64,000 nucleotides of DNA from assembly GCA_041671505.1 (NCBI GenBank), contig JBAZBK010000003.1, positions 248,001-312,000 on the forward strand, read 5' to 3'. The notes below the pieces were generated by a model. It did no database searches. It worked only from the letters and a program-made list of their open reading frames with translations, and had not been told where the DNA came from. The DNA is from JACPDH01 sp041671505 (GTDB taxonomy: Bacteria > Acidobacteriota > Thermoanaerobaculia > Gp7-AA8). Shown in pieces: positions 24,887 through 32,656 of this stretch (positions within the stretch are counted from its first letter, which is position 1; each line of letters starts with the position of its first letter). The translations under genes and the position numbers were made by a program.

Positions 24887-27823
24887 CTACATCCTAACCC
24901 TGATGCCTAACTCCCACCGCCTCGGCTCGAGAAGCACTCGCGGGGCGCCGTAGGCGAAGTCGGGGCTGTTGTAGCCTTCCTCGACCAGCAGCGTGTCCTG
25001 GTTGTCGAGGAGGTTGTAGACGTCGGCGAAGATGTCGATGACCACGCCGCGCGGAAGCTCCCACGGGTACCGTAGGCGCAGGTCGACCGTGTAGTATCTC
25101 GGCTGCGTCTCGTCGCCGGTTCGCGCGTAGCTTCCGTCGGGACGCTTGTGATTCATGATGATTCCGTAGCTCGTCGGCCTGAAGATGTCGGCCTCGGTGT
25201 AGTGCGCACCGCTCGCCCAGTAGATCAGCGTGCCGATCTCGAGCCCGATCGGCGTCCTGTACGAGCCGAAGAGCTTGAGCTGGTGGTCAACCGAACCGGG
25301 GAGATAGCCCCACATGTAGTCGAGCCGCGGGTCGAGATTCAGGAAGTCGCCCTGCAGGTCGGTGTTGCCGTCGGAGTTGCTGTTTCCCTTCGCGTTCTTC
25401 CACGAGTACTGGATCGATCCGCCCCACGTCGCGCTGAAGGCGCGCTCGAGCGAGAGGTCGAGCCCCCAGGTTTCCCGCTTCGCGCCAACGAGGTTCCCGA
25501 CGAAGTAGTTCGCCCCCACGGGCCCCTCGGGGCCGAAGCCGAACTGCTGCGGCGTGAGGGCGAGGTCGCCCGCGGCCGCTTCGTTGAAATAGACCGGGTC
25601 GTAGTCTTCGATGATGTTGCCGTCGCGGCGGTAGTAGGCCTGAGCCATGAAGCCGAAGTTCTGCGAGACGTTCAGGCCCCAGGTGAGGGCGTACTCGTCC
25701 TGGTGCTGATTCTCGAGGTTAGGCGCGAACACCGCGTCGCGGCTGCGCGTCACCGCGCCGCGGGTGCGGTAGTCGAACCAGCCGCTGCCGATGAAGATCT
25801 GCTCGGCCTGCACCGTGCCCGACAGGTTGCCGGCGAAACGGACGACCGGGCTGAGCAGCGGATCGTAGTAGCGCCCGTAGAAGAACGACAGCCGCTGCCG
25901 ACCGTCGCCGGTCACGTCCCAGGCGAGGCCGATGCGCGGCGAGTAGACGGGGTCCATGTCGACGATCGTCGATCCATCCGAGGCGATGTACTTCCAGTCC
26001 TCGACGCGCAGGCCTGCTCGAACGTTGAAGCGGCCCAAGGTCCAGTCGTCCTCGACGTAGACGTTCCAGTTCTCCGACTCGACCTTGTTGACACCGACCC
26101 GCACGTCGCTCGTCCGGAGGTAGTTGATTCCGTCGAGATTGTCCGTCCTCGACGAGAAGGAAATTGCGCCGAGCTCCTCGGCCGTGATGACGCCATCGTG
26201 GTTCGCATCGACGAAGACAAAGGCCGAAGAGGCGGGCTGGCCCTGGAGCGCGCGGAGGATGTAGTCGAACTCACCCTGCGGGAAGATTCCGCTGCTGACC
26301 GTCTCTGCGAAGGTCATACCGGAGTAGACCGGCGCGAGCGACGTGAGGGAGTAGCCGTCGAGCAGGTGGTTGGAGAGCTCTTCGGACCAGTCGTAGTACT
26401 GGACGCCGGCACGGAGCACGTGCTCGCCGTGGGCGGAGACGTTCCAGGTGACCGATGGGGTGACCTGCACCCGCTCGGTGTCGAAGCTCGACTCACCGCC
26501 GCTCGATCCGAGGTTGCGCTCGTAGGCGGGCACGTCGGTTCCGGGCACGTAGAGGATGGTGTTCGAGGGACCGAGCTCGGGATAGGCCGGCTTGTTTTCG
26601 CTCGTCCTGTCGAAGAGACCCGCGGTGACGTCGACGAGCCACGAGGAATTGACGACGCGGACGTACTGGGCGTTGACCAACGACGGCTCGTCCTGTGTGA
26701 TCGCATTCGTGTTAGGCGGCGAGTTGACGTTCTTCGATCCGCTCGTCTCGCGGTCGTCGGCGTAGTAGAAGGCGCTGATCGAATCGCGCGCGGAGGGTGC
26801 GATCGAGGTCTTCAGAAAGAGGTTCGTCCGCTCGAAGCGATACTCCGACGTCTGCGGCACGGGGACCGCGGAGGTCGAGAGCTCGATGTCGCCGTCGGAG
26901 TCGCGCTTCTGCGCCGACACGAAGAACGACATCCGGTCGCGCACGATCGGTCCTCCGAGAGTCAGCGCGTAGTCCTGCTGGTTGTCCCGGGCGCTCTGAA
27001 GACGATTGTCGTCGGTCTCGTAGTCGGCATACCACGACGGATCGTGGACGTAGAAGTTCGCCGTGCCGTGGAACTCGTTCGAGCCTGACTTCGTCACGAC
27101 GTTGCCGAGGAAGCCCTTCGAGCCGTACGTGTCGGCGGAGATGCCGGAGGTGATGAACTGGCTCTCGAGGATGACCTCGTTGTTGAAGTCGAGCGAGGCG
27201 CCGCTGTTGCCGAGATCGGAGACGTTGAAGCCTTCGAGAAGGTGGATGTTGTCGCGCGATCCCGGGTTGCCGCCGCGATCGTTGTAGTTGTTCCCCGCCT
27301 TCGACGCGGGATCGATTGCAGTCTCGACGCCGCCGCCGTTCGCGATGACGCCGACGCCCGGTACGAGCTGGGCGTAGGCGAGGTAGTCGCGTCCCACCGG
27401 GATCCGCTCGACGTCCTCGAGCGTCACGTGCTTCGACACCATGGCGGTGTTGGCTGGCACGAGCGGGGTCGGCGCGGTGACGACGACCGACTCTGCGAGC
27501 GTCTCGACAGCGAGCGTGACGGTGAGGTCGCTCGTCTCGTTCTGACGGACTTCGATGCGCCGCGCGCCGCGCGTGAACCCATCGCGGACGACTGTCGCCT
27601 CGTAGACGCCCGGAGGGAGCGAGCCGAAGCTCGAGCTTCCGCTCGCATCGGCGACGCTGCTCCTCGATCCGGGACCGCCGACCGCGCGGACGGCAATGCT
27701 CGCGCCGGAAACCGCCGAGCCGGCACCGTCGACTACTTTGACGCGAAGGCTGCCGGTGCTTGCCGCGTACGACAGGTTTGCTGCAAGGACAAATGCTGCG
27801 CCGAGGACGGGCCAGATCCGCAT
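24887..27823 (-). CDS. TonB-dependent receptor with carboxypeptidase-like N-terminal domain
   Basis: The 978-residue product has a signal peptide, a carboxypeptidase-regulatory-like/SdrD-B-type beta-sandwich (GSLRVKVVDGAGSAVSGASI to about residue 105), a plug domain (VVVTAPTPLVPANTAMVSK, RDNIHLLEGFNVSD, YGSKGFLGNVVTKSGSNEFHG) and a long barrel ending in a terminal RM after alternating strands. This architecture is the Oar/SusC-like type abundant in Acidobacteriota, importing large nutrients across the outer membrane. An AGGAG precedes the ATG. It converges on the tandem kinase pair. Confidence 0.93.
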   Translation of the reverse strand: MRIWPVLGAAFVLAANLSYAASTGSLRVKVVDGAGSAVSGASIAVRAVGGPGSRSSVADASGSSSFGSLPPGVYEATVVRDGFTRGARRIEVRQNETSDLTVTLAVETLAESVVVTAPTPLVPANTAMVSKHVTLEDVERIPVGRDYLAYAQLVPGVGVIANGGGVETAIDPASKAGNNYNDRGGNPGSRDNIHLLEGFNVSDLGNSGASLDFNNEVILESQFITSGISADTYGSKGFLGNVVTKSGSNEFHGTANFYVHDPSWYADYETDDNRLQSARDNQQDYALTLGGPIVRDRMSFFVSAQKRDSDGDIELSTSAVPVPQTSEYRFERTNLFLKTSIAPSARDSISAFYYADDRETSGSKNVNSPPNTNAITQDEPSLVNAQYVRVVNSSWLVDVTAGLFDRTSENKPAYPELGPSNTILYVPGTDVPAYERNLGSSGGESSFDTERVQVTPSVTWNVSAHGEHVLRAGVQYYDWSEELSNHLLDGYSLTSLAPVYSGMTFAETVSSGIFPQGEFDYILRALQGQPASSAFVFVDANHDGVITAEELGAISFSSRTDNLDGINYLRTSDVRVGVNKVESENWNVYVEDDWTLGRFNVRAGLRVEDWKYIASDGSTIVDMDPVYSPRIGLAWDVTGDGRQRLSFFYGRYYDPLLSPVVRFAGNLSGTVQAEQIFIGSGWFDYRTRGAVTRSRDAVFAPNLENQHQDEYALTWGLNVSQNFGFMAQAYYRRDGNIIEDYDPVYFNEAAAGDLALTPQQFGFGPEGPVGANYFVGNLVGAKRETWGLDLSLERAFSATWGGSIQYSWKNAKGNSNSDGNTDLQGDFLNLDPRLDYMWGYLPGSVDHQLKLFGSYRTPIGLEIGTLIYWASGAHYTEADIFRPTSYGIIMNHKRPDGSYARTGDETQPRYYTVDLRLRYPWELPRGVVIDIFADVYNLLDNQDTLLVEEGYNSPDFAYGAPRVLLEPRRWELGIRVRM

Positions 27824-27965
27824 GCGATTCGCTCTCCTGACTCAGATGTGAGTCAGGGCTAGCATGTGGGTCGCGCCTGCCGTGCGGCGTGAGAACTGTC
27901 ACGCCGCGCGGTGAGGCGGCGACGGCCACCGCAGGGAGTCCGCGGCCGCCGCCTTTCGCCGCGCG

Positions 27966-28649
27966 CTACGCCTGCAGACTGAACGGCGTGAAGTTCGTGT
28001 TGCGGTCGTAGTAGTCCTCGCTCTCGGCCTTCTTGAGGAAGGCGACGATGCGATACGTGACCGGCGTGTTGACGATTTCCCAGGCCGACTTCAGCAGGTA
28101 GTTGGTGAAGAGCACCGTCACGATCTGACTCGTGGTCCAGACGCCGTAAAACGCGAGAGGGTAGAAGATCAGCGAGTCGACGAGCTCTCCCGCCATCGTC
28201 GAGCCGATCGTCCGCATCCAGAGCTGCTTTCCCGAGCTCCAGATTTTCATCTTCGCCAGCACGAACGAGTTCGTGAATTCGCCCGCCCAGAAGGCGCAGA
28301 GCGAAGAGCTGGCGATGCGCCACGTCGATCCGAACGCCTTCTCGTACACGTCCTGTCCCGGCCAGCCCGGCGCCGGCGGGAGCTTGACGATCACCCAGCT
28401 CATCGCGGAGGCGAAGATGAGCGCCCCGAATCCCGCCCACACAACCCGCCGTGCCCGCGCGTAGCCGTACACCTCGGTGAGGATGTCGCCGAAGATGTAG
28501 CTGATCGGGAAGAAGAGGATGCCGGCACCGAAGTCGAATCCTCCGATCCTGACGATCTTCGCCGCGCCGATGATGTTGCTGCAGAGCAGCACGGTCACGA
28601 ACGCAGCCATCACGAGCTCGTAGTACTTGTACGTGCGGGTTGTCGACAT
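27966..28649 (-). CDS. yhhQ: Queuosine precursor transporter, YhhQ family
   Basis: The 227-residue protein has about six membrane helices and the family motifs LLCSNIIGAAKI, FFPISYIFGDILTEVYGY, FTNSFVLAKMKIW and STMAGELVDSLIFY. YhhQ proteins import the 7-deazaguanine queuosine precursors preQ0/preQ1 for tRNA modification. No tgt or other queuosine gene is nearby. The start lacks a clear Shine-Dalgarno. Confidence 0.88.
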   Translation of the reverse strand: MSTTRTYKYYELVMAAFVTVLLCSNIIGAAKIVRIGGFDFGAGILFFPISYIFGDILTEVYGYARARRVVWAGFGALIFASAMSWVIVKLPPAPGWPGQDVYEKAFGSTWRIASSSLCAFWAGEFTNSFVLAKMKIWSSGKQLWMRTIGSTMAGELVDSLIFYPLAFYGVWTTSQIVTVLFTNYLLKSAWEIVNTPVTYRIVAFLKKAESEDYYDRNTNFTPFSLQA

Positions 28650-28872
28650 GCGCCGCAGAATAGCAGGGGAAACGCGGTTTTCGATGGTGGATTTTGCGAA
28701 TTAGTCTCGCGGGGGAGAGGGCTCGGGAAGGCGAGACACGCGGGAAGCGAGAGGCCGGGCGCGGATGCGGGTTTACGGGAAAGGCCGGGCGCGGGCTCGG
28801 GCGCGTTCACGTTCACGGGAGAAGACGGGCGAGGCCTGAAGGCGCGATGATCGCTGCGCGGTCGGAACGAGT

Positions 28873-29039
28873 TGTCATCCCGAGAAGCGAGCCCGCGAAG
28901 CGGGGGAGCGACGAGGGATCTCGCAGGCTGGTACGGACGCGCCCAGGGCGCTGCCGTAGTGGCCGACGACCTCATCTGTACTAGCCTGCGAGGTCCCTCT
29001 TCCCGCCCCCGCTTCGCGGGGTCGGTCATCGGGACGACA
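28873..29039. mobile_element. MITE-like inverted repeat element, copy 1 (167 bp)
   Basis: The element has matching termini TGTCATCCCGA and TCGGGACGACA and long imperfect internal arms: GAGGGATCTCGCAGGCTGGTAC on the left against GTACTAGCCTGCGAGGTCCCTC on the right, written here as overlapping fragments. A GC hairpin near each end contains CCGC(G/T)AAGCGG-like sequence. It encodes nothing recognisable. A second copy lies at 51305-51461. It occupies the spacer between yhhQ and recO; the rest of that spacer holds GGGCGC-type hexamers (about 28763-28850). Confidence 0.75.
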
Positions 29040-29084
29040 AACTGCACGTGCGCTCACTGAAGAAGCCGACTCGCGCGAATCACT

Positions 29085-29125
29085 TAGCGAAGCCGATTCC
29101 GCATTCCGCAATCCGAATTCCGCAT
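29085..29125. repeat. 7-nt-period array ATTCCGC at the recO 3' end
   Basis: Words ATTCCGC, ATTCCGC, AATCCGA, ATTCCGC and ATTCGG follow in strict 7-nt register and stop 8 bases before the recO stop codon. The same word family lies immediately 3' of the receiver gene at 41224-41260. Confidence 0.8.
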
Positions 29126-29132
29126 TCGGTAC

Positions 29133-29876
29133 TCACCCCCGGATCACGCTCTGCAGCAGGTCGTGCGACTTGAGCTCGTGGCCGAGCACGTAGCGGCGGA
29201 GGTCGCGGGCGAGGGCGCGGAGCTCGAAGAGGTCGTCGGGCGCGATCGCCATCGCCGCGAAGTCCGCGACCGGGGTGGAGATGAGCGCGCCGAGCAGATC
29301 AGCGACGGGATTAGAGACCATCATCACTCCCGGCTCGGCGCAATCGCTGCAGACCAGGCCGCCGCGTATGTCGCAGCGGAGTGGTCGTTCGAGCGGCTTC
29401 TGGCAGATCGCGCAGTGGCGGATCGACGGGAAGACGCCGCCGAGCTTGAGGATCCAGATCTCCGCGTAGGCGACGATCGGCTCGACCGGGTGTCCGGCGA
29501 GCAGCGCCTCGACAATCCGGTCGAGCAGGCGGTAGACGAGCTCCGACGGATCGTCGGCCTGCACGAAGGTGTCGACTGACTCGGCGATGTAGGTCGCGGC
29601 GAGCGATCGCGCGAGCTCCTGCTGGGCCGGGAAGGCGGAGCGGATCATCGACGCCGATTCGATTCTCACGGCATCCTCGCTCTCCTTCTCGAGAAAGACG
29701 AGCTCCACCTTCGCGAGAGGCTCGAGCGAGGCGCCGAAGCGGCTTCGCATCCCGCGCGCGCCGTAGGCCCAGCCCTTCCTTTTTCCCTTTTCGGGCGTGA
29801 GAAAGACGACCAGCTTGTCGCGCTCGCGCGATGGGAAGCTTTGCAGGATAATCGCTTCAGAGCGGTCGGGTCGCAC
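29133..29876 (-). CDS. recO: DNA repair protein RecO
   Basis: The 247-residue product matches RecO: an N-terminal OB-fold (SEAIILQSFPSRERDKLVVFLTPEKG), GARGMRSRFGASLEPLAKVELVF, a helical middle and a zinc-finger-like CAICQKPL...CSDC pair. RecO loads RecA on SSB-coated DNA with RecF/RecR. I chose the GTG at 29876; a longer frame would add 46 residues that overlap the divergent neighbour and lack family similarity. Only 22 bases separate the two start codons, so the divergent promoters must overlap the coding starts. Confidence 0.9.
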   Translation of the reverse strand: MRPDRSEAIILQSFPSRERDKLVVFLTPEKGKRKGWAYGARGMRSRFGASLEPLAKVELVFLEKESEDAVRIESASMIRSAFPAQQELARSLAATYIAESVDTFVQADDPSELVYRLLDRIVEALLAGHPVEPIVAYAEIWILKLGGVFPSIRHCAICQKPLERPLRCDIRGGLVCSDCAEPGVMMVSNPVADLLGALISTPVADFAAMAIAPDDLFELRALARDLRRYVLGHELKSHDLLQSVIRG

Positions 29877-29898
29877 GGCGGATGAGATCCCGGCCAGT

Positions 29899-30627
29899 AT
29901 GACACGAGTGATGCAAGCGGTTCTGGTCCATCCCACCGAGGCGCGGAGACGATTCGAGGAGTTCGCGGCGCGCGAGCTCGGCCCTGCCGACGTCGCCGAA
30001 GGCGCGCTTCTCATTGCGCTGGAGGAGTATCCGCAGCTCGACGTCGACAGTGAGCTCTCGAGGATCGACGCGCTCGCTGAGCGCGTGCTCGAGCGGAGCG
30101 AGCGCGACGAGCCCTCGATCTTCCGCCTCGGTCACGTGCACGCAGTCCTGTTCGACCAGGAAGGCTTCATCGGCAACGTCGGCGACTACTACGACGAGCG
30201 CAACTCGTATCTCAACGAGGTGCTCGAGCGGAAGGTCGGACTTCCGATCACCCTCTCGATCCTCTTCCTGCGCGTCGCGAGGCTCGCGGGGCTCGACGCC
30301 CACGGCGTCGGGCTGCCGGGGCACTATCTCGCGAAGATCTGCTTCGACCTGAGCGAAGTCTACGTCGATCCGTTCCATGGCGGGCGGACGATGTCGATCT
30401 CCGAGATCGCCGCCTTTCTCGGTGAGATTTCCGAAGGGCAGGTCGCGCTGCGCGCCGAGCACCTTCGCGCCTGGGACGCCCGGCAGACGCTCGTGAGAGT
30501 GCTCGCGAATCTGCAGGCGATCTACGAGCGGAAGGGCGACGCGCGGAAGCGCAACGGGGCGATGGAGCGGATCGAGATCCTCCGCGCGCTCGGGGCGTGG
30601 GACCAAGAGGTAGGCCAACGGCCATAG
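29899..30627 (+). CDS. SirB1/transglutaminase-like family protein
   Basis: The 242-residue protein resembles the SirB1 (YchA) family: an N-terminal helical part, then DYYDERNSYLNEVLERKVGLPITLSILFLRVAR, HGVGLPGHYLAKI and VDPFHGG, and a helical, TPR-like end (LVRVLANLQAIYERKGDARKR). The conserved GLPGHY and DPFHGG are the transglutaminase-like core, but the family's reaction is unknown. The start at 29899 avoids overlap with recO. The final VGQRP and the stop come from a GGCCAAC/GGCCATA repeat. Confidence 0.82.
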   Translation: MTRVMQAVLVHPTEARRRFEEFAARELGPADVAEGALLIALEEYPQLDVDSELSRIDALAERVLERSERDEPSIFRLGHVHAVLFDQEGFIGNVGDYYDERNSYLNEVLERKVGLPITLSILFLRVARLAGLDAHGVGLPGHYLAKICFDLSEVYVDPFHGGRTMSISEIAAFLGEISEGQVALRAEHLRAWDARQTLVRVLANLQAIYERKGDARKRNGAMERIEILRALGAWDQEVGQRP

Positions 30628-30842
30628 GCCAAAGGCCAGAGCAGGCAGTTCGAAGTTCTGCAGCCCCTGCCGAGTCGCCCACCGGATTGGGTAGCGTCTG
30701 GAGAGGAGTTGATTCTGTTCCTTCGCTATCCGAATCACAGCACCGACGTTCACGAGGCACTGGCCGGCCTGCTATGGCCTGTCGCCTTTGGCCTCTGGCA
30801 TCCGACGCCTGGCCTCTGGCCTGCCTCTTCGCCTCTCGCCTT
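30610..30842. repeat. Two-armed 7-nt-period repeat spacer
   Basis: The left arm (GGCCAAC, GGCCATA, GGCCAAA, GGCCAGA; to about 30648) begins inside the SirB1-like gene. The right arm (about 30765-30840) carries the complements TGGCCTG, CTGGCAT-type words and finally TCGCCTC. About 115 bases of unique sequence lie between. The arrangement matches the spacer at 10737-10972. Confidence 0.85.
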
Positions 30843-30847
30843 ATAAT
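30842..30847 (+). promoter_or_regulatory. Consensus -10 box upstream of the DHS-like gene
   Basis: TATAAT lies 31 bases before the ATG at 30879, directly at the end of the right repeat arm. The matching -35 region falls inside the TGGCCT repeats and has no consensus. A GGAGGA Shine-Dalgarno follows at 30865-30870, so spacing is suitable for a real promoter. Confidence 0.5.
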
Positions 30848-30878
30848 CCGCGCGACATCCAACTGGAGGATCCTACCG

Positions 30879-32051
30879 ATGGGCACCCGCACGCCGAACC
30901 CGAAGACGAAGACGAAGAGCGCCGCGAAGGCGAAGAAGCACGAGTCGAAGTTCCTGAGCGGCAAGCGGATCTACCCCGATCCGATCCGCAAGGGTGCGAA
31001 GGTCGCCGACCTCATCGACAACGCCTTCACGTCGTATAACGCAGGGCGCCTCCGCGAGGGGTGCAAGCTCTTCACCGAGCGGATGCTCGCCGCCGACTGC
31101 ACCGTCGGGATGTCGCTCACCGGCGCGCTGACGCCGACGGGGCTCGGCAAGTCGGCGCTGATTCCTCTCATTCAGGCCGGTTTCATCGACTGGATCGTCT
31201 CGACCGGCGCGAACCTTTACCACGACGCGCATTTCGGCATCGGGCTTCGCCTTCACCACGGTTCGCCTTCGCTCGACGACCGGATTCTCCGCGAAGAGGG
31301 AGTCGTCCGCATCTACGACATCCTCTTCGACTACACGGTCCTCCTCGATACCGACCGCTTCTTCCGCACGATCCTTTCGCAGCCCGAGTTCCAGGGGATG
31401 ATGTCGACGGCCGAGTTCCACTGGCGCGTCGGCCGCTACGTCTACGAGACCGAGCGCAAGCTGGGAATCGGAACGGTCTCGCTGCTGTCGATCGCCTATC
31501 AGTACGACGTTCCGATCTACACGAGCTCGCCCGGCGACTCGTCGATCGGCATGAACGTCGCCGGCCTGCAGCTCGCGGGCGGTACGCTCAACTTCGACGT
31601 GTCGCGCGACGTGAACGAGACCGCTGCAATCGTTCTCGGCGCCAAGCGCGCCGGCACGTCGGCGGTGCTGATCTTCGGAGGCGGGAGCCCGAAGAACTTC
31701 ATGCTCCAGACGGAGCCGCAGATCCAGGAAGTGCTGATGATCGACGAGGAAGGGCACGACTACTTCCTCCAGTTCACCGACGCGCGTCCCGACACCGGAG
31801 GCCTCTCCGGGGCTACGCCCGCCGAGGCGGTCTCGTGGGGGAAGGTCAACCCCGACACGCTGCCCGACTGCGTCGTCTGCTACGGCGACTCGACGCTCAC
31901 GCTGCCGCTGCTGACCGCCTACGCACTCGAGCGGCACGCGAAGCGCGAGCCGAAGCGTCTCTACAAGAAGCGCGGCGAGCTGATGGCGACGCTGCAGCGC
32001 GAGTTCGAGAAGGCGAAGAAGCGGAAAGGGCAGCGCGCCTGGACGGACTAG
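30879..32051 (+). CDS. Deoxyhypusine-synthase-like protein
   Basis: The 390-residue product is a member of the deoxyhypusine/homospermidine synthase family: NAFTSYNAGRLREGCKLF, MSLTGALTPTGLG, DWIVSTGANLYHDAHFG, FGGGSPKNFMLQTEP, DTGGLSGATPAEAVSWGK and VVCYGDSTLTLPLL. The SWGK lysine corresponds to the catalytic lysine that forms the aminobutyl-enzyme imine in eukaryotic DHS. Bacteria lack eIF5A, so it probably works in polyamine metabolism. The short basic N-terminus (TKTKSAAKAKK) is unusual. A good Shine-Dalgarno decides the start; the longer frame runs through repeats. Confidence 0.88.
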   Translation: MGTRTPNPKTKTKSAAKAKKHESKFLSGKRIYPDPIRKGAKVADLIDNAFTSYNAGRLREGCKLFTERMLAADCTVGMSLTGALTPTGLGKSALIPLIQAGFIDWIVSTGANLYHDAHFGIGLRLHHGSPSLDDRILREEGVVRIYDILFDYTVLLDTDRFFRTILSQPEFQGMMSTAEFHWRVGRYVYETERKLGIGTVSLLSIAYQYDVPIYTSSPGDSSIGMNVAGLQLAGGTLNFDVSRDVNETAAIVLGAKRAGTSAVLIFGGGSPKNFMLQTEPQIQEVLMIDEEGHDYFLQFTDARPDTGGLSGATPAEAVSWGKVNPDTLPDCVVCYGDSTLTLPLLTAYALERHAKREPKRLYKKRGELMATLQREFEKAKKRKGQRAWTD

Positions 32052-32071
32052 GGTGGATAGGGAGTGCGGAA

Positions 32072-32181
32072 GCAACCCTGAAGTTAGAAGTTAGAACGAT
32101 GAATGTTGAACCCAGAAAGAACTGCACGGCTTCTTTTCTGGGTTCAACATTCATCGTTCTAACTTCCAACTTCAGGGTTGC
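32072..32181. repeat. Perfect long hairpin, 47-bp arms
   Basis: Arms at 32072-32118 and 32135-32181 are complementary over 47 bp with one mismatch, around a 16-base loop. The arm contains GAAGTTAGAACGATGAA and CCCAGAAA segments. The same words appear in the hairpin at 46330-46508. It lies 20 bases downstream of the DHS-like stop and could end that transcript, although no T-run follows. Confidence 0.9.
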
Positions 32182-32230
32182 TCCAGTTACTGACACCATT
32201 GGGTCCAAAGCGAGTCTGTTCGTCGATGAT

Positions 32231-32272
32231 GGCTTCGCCTGCTTTGACCTTTGACCTATGACCTCCGACCTG
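32231..32272. repeat. 7-nt-period array spanning the DCC start codon
   Basis: Words TTTGACC, TTTGACC, TATGACC and TCCGACC in 7-nt register cover the last bases of the spacer and the first five codons of the DCC gene. The only plausible start codon of that gene is the ATG inside one repeat word. Confidence 0.7.
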
Positions 32273-32656
32273 CTTTCCCGGCGCATCGTCCTCTTCGACG
32301 GCGAATGCCGCATGTGCAGCGGCTGGGCGAGGTTCGTCAGCGCGCGCGATCCGCGAGGCGAGCTCGAGCTCGTGCCGCAGCAGTCGGACGAGGGGCGCGA
32401 GATCCTCGCGCGGCATGGGCTCCCGCTCGACGACATGAGCACGATGGTGTTCGTCGACGGTGACGCCGCGTGGACGAAGTCGACCGGCGTGCTGCGCGTC
32501 CTCGGTTGTCTGCCGATGCCCTGGCCGCTCGCCGGCGTGATACGCATCGTTCCTCGCGTGCTCCGCGACGCCGTCTATGACGCGATCGCGCGGAACCGCC
32601 GCCGGATTTTCGGCGCACAGAAATGCGAATGGGCGCCGCCGAAGGAGCGGGGCTAA
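32258..32656 (+). CDS. DCC family thiol-disulfide oxidoreductase-like protein (DUF393)
   Basis: The 132-residue protein carries the family signature IVLFDGECRMCSGWARFV, a thioredoxin-fold CxxC at the N-terminus, followed by STMVFVDGDAAWTKSTGVLRVLG and WPLAGVIRIVPRVLRDAVYDAIARNRRRIFG. These are standard for DUF393/YuxK proteins, whose substrates are unknown. The start codon lies inside a heptamer repeat and no Shine-Dalgarno is visible. The stop overlaps the convergent transporter stop by four bases. Confidence 0.85.
   Translation: MTSDLLSRRIVLFDGECRMCSGWARFVSARDPRGELELVPQQSDEGREILARHGLPLDDMSTMVFVDGDAAWTKSTGVLRVLGCLPMPWPLAGVIRIVPRVLRDAVYDAIARNRRRIFGAQKCEWAPPKERG

Noticed and set aside
27824..28872. 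preQ1-type riboswitch near yhhQ
   Set aside because: No matching conserved segment was recognised immediately upstream of the yhhQ start.
30597..30878. 94-codon N-terminal extension of the DHS-like protein
   Set aside because: It reads through repeats; TATAAT and a strong Shine-Dalgarno lie directly before the chosen start.
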